Source of the DNA: Gracilaria vermiculophylla
Lineage: Eukaryota > Rhodophyta > Florideophyceae > Gracilariales > Gracilariaceae
Assembly: GCA_019155205.2 (NCBI GenBank)
Contig: JAHNZQ020000172.1
Location: forward strand, 1,179,395-1,200,845
Length of the DNA stretch: 21,451 nucleotides
Direction of reading: 5' to 3'
Positions 9,208-17,740 of this stretch are shown here, in pieces. A program made the translations under genes and the position numbers. The notes under the pieces are model-generated. The model was not told the DNA's origin and did not search any database. It saw only the letters and a program-made list of their open reading frames with translations. Every line of letters begins with the position of its first letter. The stretch's first letter is position 1.

Positions 9208-9525
9208 TGTAGAAATTCAAAAACAAATAACAATGGCCGTAGTAAATCCACTCTGACTGTGAAGCAGAGTCCTGATACACAGAGGTGATGGTAAAGGTGA
9301 AGACGAAAGTTGTCCTTTTTCTGTCACACAGAAAGGGATTGTTTACTGAAGCAGTAGTAGGTCTGGCTTATATAGTGATCAGAACTAGGTTTGACAAAAC
9401 ATTATGATTTGGCAAATTTCAAACGGGTAATCACTGATATAACCGTTAGCCAATACAAAATTATTCGTTACTAAAATGAGTGGATGCAGCCTTCTCGGGT
9501 TCCACAAATGACTTGGCGTCTAACA
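9208..9525 (-). repeat. 3' LTR of copia C
   Basis: This 318-bp copy begins TG and ends CA. It differs from 13259-13570 by about eleven substitutions and a 6-bp length difference in the region near 9381-9392. The polypurine tract abuts it at 9526. The last 65 bp or so of its inner end are also the end of the pol frame, which stops at 9461-9463. Confidence 0.95.
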
Positions 9526-11122
9526 TCCCCCCTGAACTCGGGAAGCAGTGTATCATTTTCAATAATGAATTGTGAGCAATAGTAGGAAGTGATTTAGTGA
9601 ATAAATCTCCAAATTGTTTGGCTGATGGAATGAATTTGGTGTCTAGTATTTCTTGTTCGTAGAGCTCACGTGCAAAGTGGTAGCATATGTCGATATGCTT
9701 AGTTTTTGCATGATATCCAGTAGCATTCTTTAGCCATTTAATACAACTTTGGTTATCTTCAAATAATGTCAGATAAAGACTATAACAGAATATTTCTTGA
9801 TTCACATTCCTTAAATATAAGGCTGTCTTGAGACCTTCTGCAGCTGCGATAAATTCTGACTCCGTCGTGCTAAGAGATACGTGTTTCGTTTTCGAAGAAT
9901 TCCAAGATACAATATATCCACTCCAGAAAACGAGGTACCCAATTGTACTTTTCCGAGTGCTACTGTCGTCTGAAAAAGAAGCATCACTCCATATTGAAAT
10001 CTTAGACTCATGTTTGTTTGGCTTGAAAGCATACGAGATCTCCAAATTAGTTCCTTTCAGGTACTTCAGAATGCCTTTAAGTAGTCTCCATATCATTTTG
10101 TTGTGATTGGTAGAGTACCTTGATAGGAGATTGACGGCATAGCAAATGTCAAATCTCAAACATCTAGCCAAATATAAAAGTTTTCCCAAAAGTTTTCTGT
10201 ACTTGTCAATCACAATTGCATCTTGTACTTCCTTCAGAGGAGGTAGCTTTAGACCTGGCGGAAGAGGTGTGCGCGAGATTTCAGCATTGTTCATTTCAAA
10301 TTCGTTGATTATTTTGTCTTCGTTTTTCTTCACGGACATATGTATTCCATATTTGTCTCGTCTAATTTGAATTCCTAGCACCTCAGTAGGGAATCCCAAA
10401 ACATGAATGTCAAACTTTTTTTTCACAGATCGAACAAAATCTTCAGTCTTTTGAAGTATAGTGCAAAGAATAAGATCATCGACATGGAAGAAAATAAGTT
10501 CCGTGAGGTCTTCAGTCTTTATGTAGTAAAGGCAGGCATCTGCGACGGAGCGAAGGAACCCGAGGTTATGCAAAAGTTGATCAAGAGTCTTGTGCCATAA
10601 TCTCGGTGCTCTGGAAGTTCCATATAAAGCACGATTGAGTTTCCAGCAATGTATTTCAGGTATTTTGACGCCCTGAGGTGGTGTTATGTAAACATGAGGG
10701 TCACTCAGGGCATTTAGAAATGCGGAAACAAAGTCGATTGAATAAAGAGAAAATCCTGATGAAGCCATACAAGCACAGTAAGATACAAACAAGCGCAGTG
10801 TATCCAAATGTGGAGTAGGTCCAAAAGTATCTCCGAAGGTTGCTTTAAACTCAAAACCCCTGACAACGAGTCGAGCTTTGTTCCTTTCAGAGTTGGTTTT
10901 CTCGGAAATTTTCTTCGTGAACACAAAAAGAGTAGAGATAACTTGGTGCCCAATCAGTGGTTTAACCGCTTCATAGGCATGGGAATTTCGTAGATTTTTC
11001 AACTCGGGTTCAATAGCGGCCAGCCATTTCTTTGAGTCGAGTCTCTTGTATTCGTCACTCATATTCAAAGGCAGTGTTTCAATTCTGGTAAGAAATGTCT
11101 TGTTCGGTTCTGAGTTTTTCAC
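9461..11122 (-). CDS. Copia C reverse transcriptase and RNase H (open part of broken Pol)
   Basis: This is a 553-codon open stretch, part of the single gag-pol frame and not an independent gene: the Met at 11122 is internal. Residues 26-100 hold the copia RT entry (KKWLAAIEPE, NKARLVVRGF). D130 in YSIDFVSAFLN is the first catalytic Asp. LNRALYGTSRAPRLWH is the copia signature. D215 and D216 lie in FHVDDLIL, where most copia elements have Y-V-D-D, so the Tyr is His here. RNase H has D380 (IWSDASF), E431 (STTESEF), D456 (EDNQS) and D488 (TKHIDI), followed by LADIFTK-like GDLFTKSLP. The tail passes through the polypurine tract and into the 3' LTR before its stop. The domain pair copies element RNA into DNA inside the particle. 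It looks intact apart from the His change. Confidence 0.94.
   Translation of the reverse strand: MKNSEPNKTFLTRIETLPLNMSDEYKRLDSKKWLAAIEPELKNLRNSHAYEAVKPLIGHQVISTLFVFTKKISEKTNSERNKARLVVRGFEFKATFGDTFGPTPHLDTLRLFVSYCACMASSGFSLYSIDFVSAFLNALSDPHVYITPPQGVKIPEIHCWKLNRALYGTSRAPRLWHKTLDQLLHNLGFLRSVADACLYYIKTEDLTELIFFHVDDLILCTILQKTEDFVRSVKKKFDIHVLGFPTEVLGIQIRRDKYGIHMSVKKNEDKIINEFEMNNAEISRTPLPPGLKLPPLKEVQDAIVIDKYRKLLGKLLYLARCLRFDICYAVNLLSRYSTNHNKMIWRLLKGILKYLKGTNLEISYAFKPNKHESKISIWSDASFSDDSSTRKSTIGYLVFWSGYIVSWNSSKTKHVSLSTTESEFIAAAEGLKTALYLRNVNQEIFCYSLYLTLFEDNQSCIKWLKNATGYHAKTKHIDICYHFARELYEQEILDTKFIPSAKQFGDLFTKSLPTIAHNSLLKMIHCFPSSGGMLDAKSFVEPEKAASTHFSNE
9526..9532 (-). other. Polypurine tract of copia C
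   Basis: On the - strand the bases directly before the 3' LTR are ggggggA followed by TG. Six G and one A abutting the LTR is the usual plus-strand primer site of copia elements. The same bases encode the Gly-Gly of the pol C-terminus, since the pol frame runs through it. Confidence 0.88.
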
Positions 11123-11521
11123 AAGTGCTTCGGAAAAACCGTCACCATCATCGACGTTTTCAGTAGGAGTAATACCCTCTTGTTTGATAATAAATTTCCT
11201 CAGAGTTTCATCTGGAATGCCAGGAAAATCTTTGGCATTGAATGTGCAAGTGGATGGTGCAGAGATAACATCAGCAGTTTCGAAGTCTAATACAAAGAGC
11301 TCAGTTGAGTTGTTGCTTTATCCTAGCATAACTCCAGGCTTGGTAGTATTGTCTAATTTTCCACGCTTTTCTTTCTAGATGTAGATACTGACTGTGCAAC
11401 CAAACGGTATCAACCTTTCATAGTTCTCAGAGAGTCCATATCAAGCAAGGAAGGGTGTGTCATTGTCAAGATAAGAATGAGGTGACCGGTTATACAGATA
11501 ATTGGCTTGCAAAATAGCAAA
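11123..11521 (-). pseudogene. Copia C integrase C-terminal to RT linker, with four stops at and after its start
   Basis: The frame of the integrase ORF continues here unchanged but is cut by TGA at 11522-11524 and 11441-11443, TAG at 11375-11377 and TAA at 11318-11320. Between the stops the copia C-terminal integrase pattern is still readable: ILQANYLYNRSPHS, then FGCTVS, then KPGVMLG just before the TAA. From 11317 downward the frame stays open into the RT ORF. The linker is acidic (NVDDGDGFSEAL). The concentration of four stops in about 200 bp against none in the next 1.8 kb is striking. Confidence 0.85.
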
Positions 11522-12571
11522 TCACCAGAAAGTAGTGAGAAGGGTTGACTCCAAAAGCATAGGTCGTACTTTTTCCAGCAATGTACGGTTTAGCCGTTCA
11601 GCTAAGCCCATCTCTTCTGGAGTTAAAACCGATGAAAACTCTTGACGAATGTCGTTTGAAATACATAGAGACTGAAAAGTTTTGCTCAAGTATTCAGATC
11701 CTTGATCGGAGCGAATCGTTGAGATTGTGATTGATCCTTCTTCGAGCAATTCTGAAAATCCATGATAGATATTGGATTTCTTACGGAAAAGAACAATGTG
11801 GCGATACCTTGAAGCATCATCTACAAACAAAGCAAAATATTTGAATCTATCCACTGAGAAAATCGGCATCTCGCATATATCAGAGTGTAGAAGCTCATAG
11901 AGATGTCGGTGCGGCTTCTTAAATTTTCTTTTAGGTACATTTCGAGTAGTTTTCGTAGCGTTGCCAACATCGCACGGATATCTGACACTGACATCAGTCT
12001 CAATTTTCAAGTGCTTAATCTTGTCAAAAGACAAATGACCCAGGGAAGAATGAACATCCTGAATGTCTTTCACGGGTTTCGTCATAATCTTCTGGGACAG
12101 AGCACATCGTTTCTGTAGAAGTTCCATTACAATCAAATGCGAAGAGATGTTAAGATGACCTAGAACACGGGACCCAAGTCTTAGACTTCGAAAGCCGTTC
12201 TCGTATAAATACCGAACTCCTTTTGATTCAATCTTGATAAGCGAAACAAGGTTGACAGTAATATCAGGGACAAATAATACGTTGTCAATGGTAATCAATG
12301 CCTCTGTAGTTTCGAGACGGACAGTTCCAATACCTGTACTTTCAAGATTTCCGGAAGCAAACTCAAGCAAGCTAGAGTGAGCTCGAATAGGTCCGACAAA
12401 CATTTGAGGATTGCAAAAGAAATGGTCAGTTGCTCCAGAGTCAACGACAACTTGTGAGTCCATATTTCTTAAAGTCTGATCGACTACAGCTGAAATGTGA
12501 AGCTGTACTTTGGGTTTCTCGACCCACTTATACTTCTTGGACGAAGGGTTCGAATAGCAATAGTCAGATGT
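11522..12571 (-). pseudogene. Copia C protease and integrase (open part of broken Gag-Pol)
   Basis: Numbered from the Met at 12463, D8-S9-G10-A11 (followed by TDH) is the copia protease active site. The integrase zinc finger keeps H138, H143 and C164, but the position expected for the last Cys (three after C164) is Gly167, so the finger is incomplete. The catalytic core has D195 (LLHSDI), D253 (IRSDQGSEY) and E289 (GLAERLNRTLLEK), with 35 residues between the last two, as expected. The stretch 12571-12464 continues in frame from the broken zinc knuckle of gag. The ORF ends at TGA 11522-11524. Integrase joins element DNA to the chromosome, and the protease cuts the polyprotein. Confidence 0.92.
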
Positions 12572-13234
12572 TTATCCGGACTTATTGCAAAAATCGCAAT
12601 GGTACGAGTTCTTCTTCCTCTTTTGAAACCTTTTCGTATCGTTTGCTCGGTGAGACTTATTTTTCCTTCCATGCTTCATCTTGAATGAATGAGAATTAAC
12701 ATAAACTTGGATATCGGAAATCAAGCGATGATAGTCCGAGTTATCTTGGGTAGACTTGAAGAACAAGAAATCAGTCAAGCGAAAATCCTTTTCAAGCCCT
12801 TTAAGTATATGATCCGACATTTCGTTATCATCGATGTTCACATCAAGATCAAGCAAAGCATCGATAGCATCTGCCTTCTTTTGCAAATAAGTAGTAATAT
12901 CAAACGAGCAGGACTCAATGGTAATATCTCGCAAGGCTCTTTTGCAAGTTTGGATATTTCTCTTGCTAGTAGAGCCATAATGTCGGCGTAAAGCAGCCCA
13001 TATTTCATGTGGTCGTGATAAATTTCTTACAAGATAATAGAGTTCAGGAGCAATATTCTTCTTCATCAGAAATGATGCTTTTGCTTCGTCATCATGCTCT
13101 TCAGCAGGAGCATCTTCACCTTCATACAAAAATTGATGAAGGCTTTGAGACTTCAAGAGAGTTAGCATCAAATCTCTCCATGTAATCCAATTCGATCGCT
13201 TCAACGCGACGATCTTGGTGCCTTCTGATGCCAT
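12572..13234 (-). pseudogene. Copia C Gag, ends in a stop inside the zinc knuckle
   Basis: The ORF begins MASEGTKIVALKRSNWITWR, 24 nt from the 5' LTR, with the copia Gag (UBN2 or retrotran_gag type) start in which a conserved W sits near residue 16-19. The middle has the family pattern EIWAALRRHYGS, SCSFDITTYLQKKADAID and DHILKGLEKDF. A basic stretch follows (KMKHGRKNKSHR). The CX2CX4HX4C knuckle begins C-D-F-C-N-K-S-G, and its His position is exactly the TAA stop at 12572-12574. The next codons (TSDYC) complete the motif in frame. Gag forms the particle and the knuckle binds RNA. The Met choice rests on homology of the first residues and on its being the first ATG after the LTR. Confidence 0.92.
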
Positions 13235-13258
13235 CCAAGCAACCCAGAACTGTTAATC
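13235..13258 (-). other. Copia C leader with candidate primer-binding site
   Basis: Only 24 nt separate the 5' LTR from the gag ATG. On the - strand they read gattaacagttctgggttgc followed by ttgg. There is no TGG directly at the LTR edge, so priming from an intact tRNA 3' end is not obvious. The complement of bases 3-18 reads gcaacccagaactgtt, then aa. Its ctgttaa equals the anticodon loop of tRNA-Asn(GUU), which suggests half-tRNA priming as known for Drosophila copia, where an initiator tRNA-Met fragment is used. This is tentative. Confidence 0.45.
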
Positions 13259-13570
13259 TGTAGAAATTCAAAAACAAATAACAATGGCCGTGGTAAATCC
13301 ACTCTGATTGTGAAGAAGAGTCCTGATACACAGAGGTGATGGTAAAGGTGAAGACGAGAGTTGTCCTTTTTATGTCACACAGAAAAGGATTGTTTACTGA
13401 AGCAGTAGTAGGTCTGGCTTATATAATGATCCGGTTTGACAAAACATTATTATTTGGCAAATTTCAAACGGGTAATTACTGATATAACCGTTAGCCAATA
13501 CATAATTATTCGTTACTAAAATGAGTGGATGCAGCCTTCTCGGGTTCCACAAATGACTTGGCGTCTAACA
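13259..13570 (-). repeat. 5' LTR of copia C
   Basis: This 312-bp copy starts TG and ends CA and is about 96% identical by eye to 9208-9525. It drives transcription towards lower coordinates. On the - strand a TATA-box motif lies at 13425-13419. The element's own start site and polyadenylation site cannot be fixed from sequence. Confidence 0.95.
13419..13425 (-). promoter_or_regulatory. TATA box in copia C 5' LTR
   Basis: Read on the - strand, tatataa lies about 150 bp into the LTR and is followed by gccagacc. The same motif is kept in the other LTR (9374-9368), where the neighbouring bases differ. Transcription of the element would be expected to begin some 25 to 35 nt downstream, towards lower coordinates. 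Confidence 0.6.
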
Positions 13571-13575
13571 CCATT
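13571..13575. repeat. Target-site duplication of copia C, right copy
   Basis: This ccatt is identical to 9203-9207. It lies directly outside the CA end of the 5' LTR. Confidence 0.93.
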
Positions 13576-14550
13576 AGCCAGGGCCAATTGATACTTCTCG
13601 TACAGCGAGGTGAGCGGTGGAAAAACACGCAATCCTCTTGGAGCGGCAGTAACTGATACCCCCGCCTGTGATTCGGGCGGTACGGAGAATGGCCGTGCGA
13701 CACGTAGCTTGCGCGACCTCTTTGGAGGTGACGAATCCGGCAAGGGGGCCGGAAGGGGAACCAACTTGGATGAGGCACGCCGTAATGAACGAGAAACTAT
13801 CAGAATGATCGAACCATCTCCTAGTTCAACTTCTCGCGCTCGCGGACGAATTGACTCTACGAAACGACCGCGGAAGTCACATCTTAAGATAACGGGGGCC
13901 ACGAGCGTCTCATAGACGATGAATTCGAGCTGCATCGAACAGTTACCAATCCTGATCATAAGAGAAACCGTACGAGCCGTCTCCAACGGGTTGGTATTGG
14001 CATCAGCAACGTCCATGACGCGTCCTTGTCTATCACGAGAACGCACTTCAGGCGGTAAGAGAGATCCGACAACGAAAATGGGGCTGGCACCTGTATCTAG
14101 AATAGACAGATGACGCACCGTAGACTGGGCAGAAAGGCCAAAGTCAGTGAAAAATTTGTAATTTCGCTTGGCCATTACCATGAATCTATCCGGTGACCGA
14201 TGATTCTTGCACCGTATCCACGGGCGACGTAACTCCCCGAGGTGGGCCCGGTCCACGTCTGTGGTGGTCAACAACTTCCATGAAAGGATCTTGACTGTGG
14301 AGCGAGGCTTTGACGCCTCGGGCGCCGATGACCTCGACTCAGGCGCCTCTCTAAAAGAGACTTCCCCACTCAGTTTTCTTGAGCAGCATCCGGTTTCATG
14401 GGAACAGTATTACGTGGAAATGAAGCGGTTTGCGGATCCGTTTACCGAGAAACAGAAACATCCGCCGAAGCGGCTTGAATCGCAGAAGCGGTGGCCAAGG
14501 AAGAACCAGTGCTGGGTACTGCTTCAGGATGAACTGGTGTAAACTTTCAA
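13571..14550 (-). pseudogene. Gypsy B protease region of pol, cut by copia C
   Basis: The open frame from 14274 runs into the copia LTR. It carries SILDTGASPIFVV, the D-T-G-A active site of retropepsins, followed by a protease-like fold (SLMIRIGNCSMQLEFIV, VILRCDFRGRFV, resembling the usual I-L-G-x-D motif with R replacing G). It ends in a basic, Pro-rich linker and SLYEKYQLALANG, where copia C entered. Upstream, at 14275-14550, the gag-side register (KFTPVHPEAVP) has stops and the protease register is also open. The Gag-Pol junction is therefore either a frameshift site or decayed. The enzyme would process the polyprotein in the particle. Confidence 0.82.
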
Positions 14551-16447
14551 AGAAATTTGGTCTTCGCACGCAAGTATGCGGTGACAGGAACGGATGCCTG
14601 TTCTTCCAGGGTCAGGGCTTCAAAGTGAACAACCACTTTGGGCATGTCCCTCAGAGTCATGATACACTGTGGGGCCGTGTGTCCATGGTTGTAACAAAGA
14701 TAACAGATCAACGTCTGGTGTCTCCCGATATTTTTGTTTTTCTAAAACTTCACCGCCGATGAGCGCGTATGCATCCAACCAGGTCTCTGAGAACGATTAC
14801 CGTTAGCATACGGAACTTGTGCGCTGCGGATGCGTTGGCGATCTGCATACAGCAATTGACTATCCGGTTCCACCGAAGATTCCGTTGTGGATGAGAGCTC
14901 CGTTGTGGGTATGGAAACCAGATCATGCTGAGTAAAGTAAAAATTATCAACCTCACGTCGAGAGTATTTCTGGGGCAACTGTGGAACTGATGACGGGGCG
15001 GCCTCCATGTGTAGGGCCTGGGATCTGACTCGGCTTCCAGAGCGGGCACGTAGGCCATCTCCTTCCGCCTTCGCGTACTGTACCAATTCCAAGTAGGTAA
15101 CCATCCACCTGTCTTCCCAACATTGGGCAACAAGGGTGCAAATAGCCGGATCCAATCCGTCGATAAACATTGTACAACGCTCACTAGCGGAATAAACATT
15201 GCCACATCGGTGAAAGGCCTTGTTCAGTATAACTGAGTACTTGGTCTCCGTTTCGTATCGCGCAGGGCCAGGATAGCTTCCTATATTGCGGTCCCTGTCG
15301 CGTACGAGCGTAACAAATACTTAACGGCTTCGGGCCAACAGGTGACCCCTCCTTCAGGGGCGCGAGACGAACCTCGTACAGAGTTGAATTGAGCTTCAGC
15401 GATTCCACGTAAGATATACGGCAGGGCGACGTAAGCCTGTCCTTCACTAATTTCGAAGATATCTGCCTCTGCTACAAAGCGTGAAAGAAAATCCAGAACG
15501 AGAATCGGATCCTCTCCAGTGAAATTGTGGTTACGAAACGACAAAGCAATCCGCTTGATGCAGTCTTTTACCTTTCTAGTTCCACGGGGTGTACGATCCA
15601 AAGAGTAATTTTCCAAAACGGTAATACCGGTATGATAAAAGCTTCCTGTACAGAGGGTTAATAGGCTTCAGTTCCTCCAAACTGGAGTGCTTTCTTCCCT
15701 TCTGTCGGGCTCGAATCTCACCATGGGTGGCTGCTGAACGACGCGAGTGCGATGAACGAGCGCGACGATCACCGTCAGCAGACGGGTCTGACGTAGCGGA
15801 TTCTGCAGAGTGGCTAGAAGTCACCGGTGACTTGGACGAGTCCGAGTCATAGTCGTTGTCATTCCGTTTCCGGGGGCGGCTCTTCGTGCGAACACGGTCA
15901 CCATATCGATGAGAAACCACCGCTGGTGCGTCTGGGACTTTTTTATCACCTCTGATGGTCTTTTGCAACGTCTCAAGACGGGACAGAACCCGATGAAACT
16001 TCGAGTCAACATCATTCACCATATCTGGGTAACCCCTAAAAACGTCCAAAAGAGAATTAACATCAGTCCGTAAAGTACGCAGATCTTCAGATACACCTCC
16101 GACGAAATCGGCATTAATCCTCATACGGAGTGCATCAACCTCATTGACGATAACGGCGTGAGAGTTTTCAAGAACCGAGGTCTGGGCTTGAAGGTTCTGT
16201 ATCTGAGCCTCCAACTCGACAAAGAGTGTGTCCCTCTCCGCAGGGGCGGGTACGATCTCCCTAGCGGGGCATCCGATGAACCAGCAACTGGCGGTTGGGA
16301 CGACTAGGTAGATAGAGTCCTGCTTCCGGTCTTCCGGTTATCAACATCCGAACGTTCGAGGACCGACCGCGAGCGCGGGGGCAAGTCAGCACCGAATTGT
16401 CGCGACTTGGGCTGGCCCGAACCACGGGATCCATTTCCAGAACCCAT
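14551..16447 (-). pseudogene. Gypsy B Gag, several frameshifts
   Basis: The likely start is the ATG at 16447 (MGSGNGSRGSG), which is followed by a register change near 16335. The next long stretch, down to about 15590, has a leucine-rich coiled coil (IQNLQAQTSVLENSHAV) and a basic Ser/Arg tract (DGDRRARSSHSRRSAA). The capsid-like part continues in another register (RNHNFTGEDPILVLDFLSRFV, AYVALPYILRG). It returns near 15260 (NKAFHRCGNVYSASERCTMF, ELVQYAKAEG). After a TAG at 14742-14744 the same register holds a CCHC zinc knuckle at 14705-14664 (C-YL-C-YNHG-H-TAPQ-C). The frame ends with TGA at 14549-14551. The layout coiled coil, capsid, knuckle is standard for gypsy Gag. At least three frameshifts and one stop break it. 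Confidence 0.82.
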
Positions 16448-16707
16448 ACCTGCGGACACTGAAACTGAAACAAAACAGAAACCAATCCAAACAACACATG
16501 AAAAAACAACAAAAAGAAGCAAGCCTCGAATGAGCGAACATCCACTCCTAAGAGGTACCACGCAACCAATTGTGGGAGAACACACCCAATCAATCGGCAA
16601 TCCTCAACAACACGGTTGGTCACAGCACAAATTCAACTTCAACGAGCAATTTGGAAACCAGGTAGCTAATCCGGTAAACCGAGATAAAAAAACACACTTC
16701 GCTAGTC
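16448..16707 (-). other. Gypsy B 5' untranslated leader
   Basis: This lies between the candidate primer-binding site and the likely gag ATG. Two overlapping short - strand frames cross it (from 16623 and 16600). They are hydrophobic or irregular and do not resemble Gag, and the one from 16600 only becomes Gag-like at the internal Met 16447. I treat it as leader. Confidence 0.5.
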
Positions 16708-16725
16708 TTCTAATTCGGGAGACCA
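16708..16725 (-). other. Candidate primer-binding site of gypsy B
   Basis: On the - strand the bases after the 5' LTR are aac, then tggtctcccgaattagaa. A TGG within a few bases of the LTR edge is expected, since it pairs with the CCA end of a primer tRNA. I cannot name the tRNA from memory with confidence. Confidence 0.55.
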
Positions 16726-16728
16726 GTT

Positions 16729-17509
16729 TGTGGTGCAATACCCCAAGATGAGACAGACACACGAGGGTGATCGACGTTCTCCTCAGTAGGGTAGCACAGG
16801 GACAGAACCACCTGTGGTGAGCACACGGAGCCTAGTGTAAGACTGCGACTCACCGTCGCGACTAGCGTACAGATGAAGAGACAAAAACAGACCACGGAGT
16901 GGGAAAGCAAAAAATGCAGCGACGCACGACTGGTGGGCGACGCGCAAGAGCGGCACGGTGTCTACACGAGTGGAGCAATGGCGAAAACAGCAATGGTAAT
17001 CACCGGTAGTTGCTAGCGAAGCAAAACCTGTATACGGGGCAAGGAATAACAACCGCTATAAAACCGCGCACAGAAACAAACACAATAGTGGTAAGAATGG
17101 GCTGAAGCTGCACGATGTGGGTAACTAGGCCTTCACTGGATGGCATCTCTCCAGACGGAGGTGGACACTCACCAGTGAACCTGAGTTAGAGCCAGACCTT
17201 CGCTTGTTGCGTTTACTTTGACCTGGGCAGCCGGAGCTCACACACCTAAGTAGTGGTGGTCCGCGCCCTGACAGCACAGTAGTAACTAACTAATAATAAC
17301 TAGTAATGTCCCTACAGGGATGCAAAACACTACACACTTGTGACACAAGCCAGCAATGCTGTACACTACACTTCTCAACCAAATTGGGGCCCTTCCGACA
17401 AAACCAGATTAACGGTGTAACACTCATACTTCGCGGCAAAGTGGTGAGCATCGCCAGAGCGGAAGATGAGCGCACGACATGCTGATACCACCAAAAGCGT
17501 TGCACTTCA
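16729..17509 (-). repeat. 5' LTR of gypsy B
   Basis: This is a 781-bp direct repeat of 2095-2875 with the same tgtggtgc start and acttca end. It is followed directly by atcaa and then by element A coding sequence. It is about 91% identical by eye to the other copy. On the + strand a ctataaaa motif is present, but it is changed in the other copy and points the wrong way for this element. Confidence 0.93.
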
Positions 17510-17514
17510 ATCAA
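17510..17514. repeat. Target-site duplication of gypsy B, right copy
   Basis: This atcaa is identical to 2090-2094. It belongs in sense to the RNase H frame of element A that resumes here. Confidence 0.9.
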
Positions 17515-17740
17515 GAGCTCGTTACAGCCATGATCGCCCTGCGCGCATACAGTCCGTACCTCCGAGCTCGCTACCTTACGCTCCTAACGGATCAAGACCC
17601 CATCACATATCTCCAGACGAAATACAAGCTCTCTGGACGACAAAATCATTGGCTGGATGAGATCCAGGAATTCTCATTCGACATCAAACATATCGCGGGA
17701 GCGAAACACGTTGCCCCAGAAGCTCTCAGCCACCTTCCAG
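17515..17740 (+). pseudogene. Gypsy A RNase H, C-terminal part
   Basis: Reading starts QELVTAMIALRAYSPYL, in which the Glu is the second RNase H catalytic residue. It continues TLLTDQDPITYL with the third acidic residue (D) and then WLDEIQEFSFDIKHIAG and EALSHLPD, the standard gypsy RNase H ending. The upstream codons of the same open frame (17479-17514) are LTR bases of element B and not native. Confidence 0.9.

Larger units (their letters stand above)
9208..13570 (-). mobile_element. Ty1/copia element C, nested in gypsy B
   Basis: This 4,363-bp element is bounded by two LTRs (9208-9525 and 13259-13570), each starting tgtagaaatt and ending gtctaaca, with the duplication ccatt outside. On the - strand it reads gag, protease, integrase, RT, RNase H, the copia order with integrase before RT. 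All coding parts lie in one register (first bases at positions equal to 1 modulo 3). They are interrupted by five stop codons (12572-12574, 11522-11524, 11441-11443, 11375-11377, 11318-11320) and no frameshift. The internal region is compact: the gag ATG lies 24 nt from the 5' LTR, and pol runs into the 3' LTR. Confidence 0.96.
2095..17509 (-). mobile_element. Ty3/gypsy chromovirus B, complete ends, contains nested copia
   Basis: The element is bounded by two direct LTR copies of 781 bp, each starting tgtggtgc and ending acttca, and flanked by atcaa. Read on the - strand it contains, in order: 5' LTR, candidate primer-binding site, gag with coiled coil and CCHC knuckle, DTGA protease, (nested copia), RT with FLDD, RNase H, HHCC and D-D-E integrase with GPY motif, long Pro/Ser-rich region, chromodomain, 1.8 kb non-coding, G-rich polypurine tract, 3' LTR. 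The total is 15,415 bp, or about 11,047 bp without the copia insertion and its duplicated 5 bp. Stops and frameshifts in gag and pol show that this copy is not autonomous. The domain order PR-RT-RH-IN-chromodomain is that of chromoviruses. Confidence 0.93.

Noticed and set aside
13506..13778. A 90-codon - strand frame spanning gypsy B and the copia LTR
   Set aside because: It is an artefact of the LTR end, which also encodes the copia Pol C-terminus. It joins two unrelated elements.
14207..14762. Two overlapping + strand frames across the gag-pol junction of gypsy B
   Set aside because: The - strand has a CCHC knuckle and protease in this region. The + strand products match nothing.
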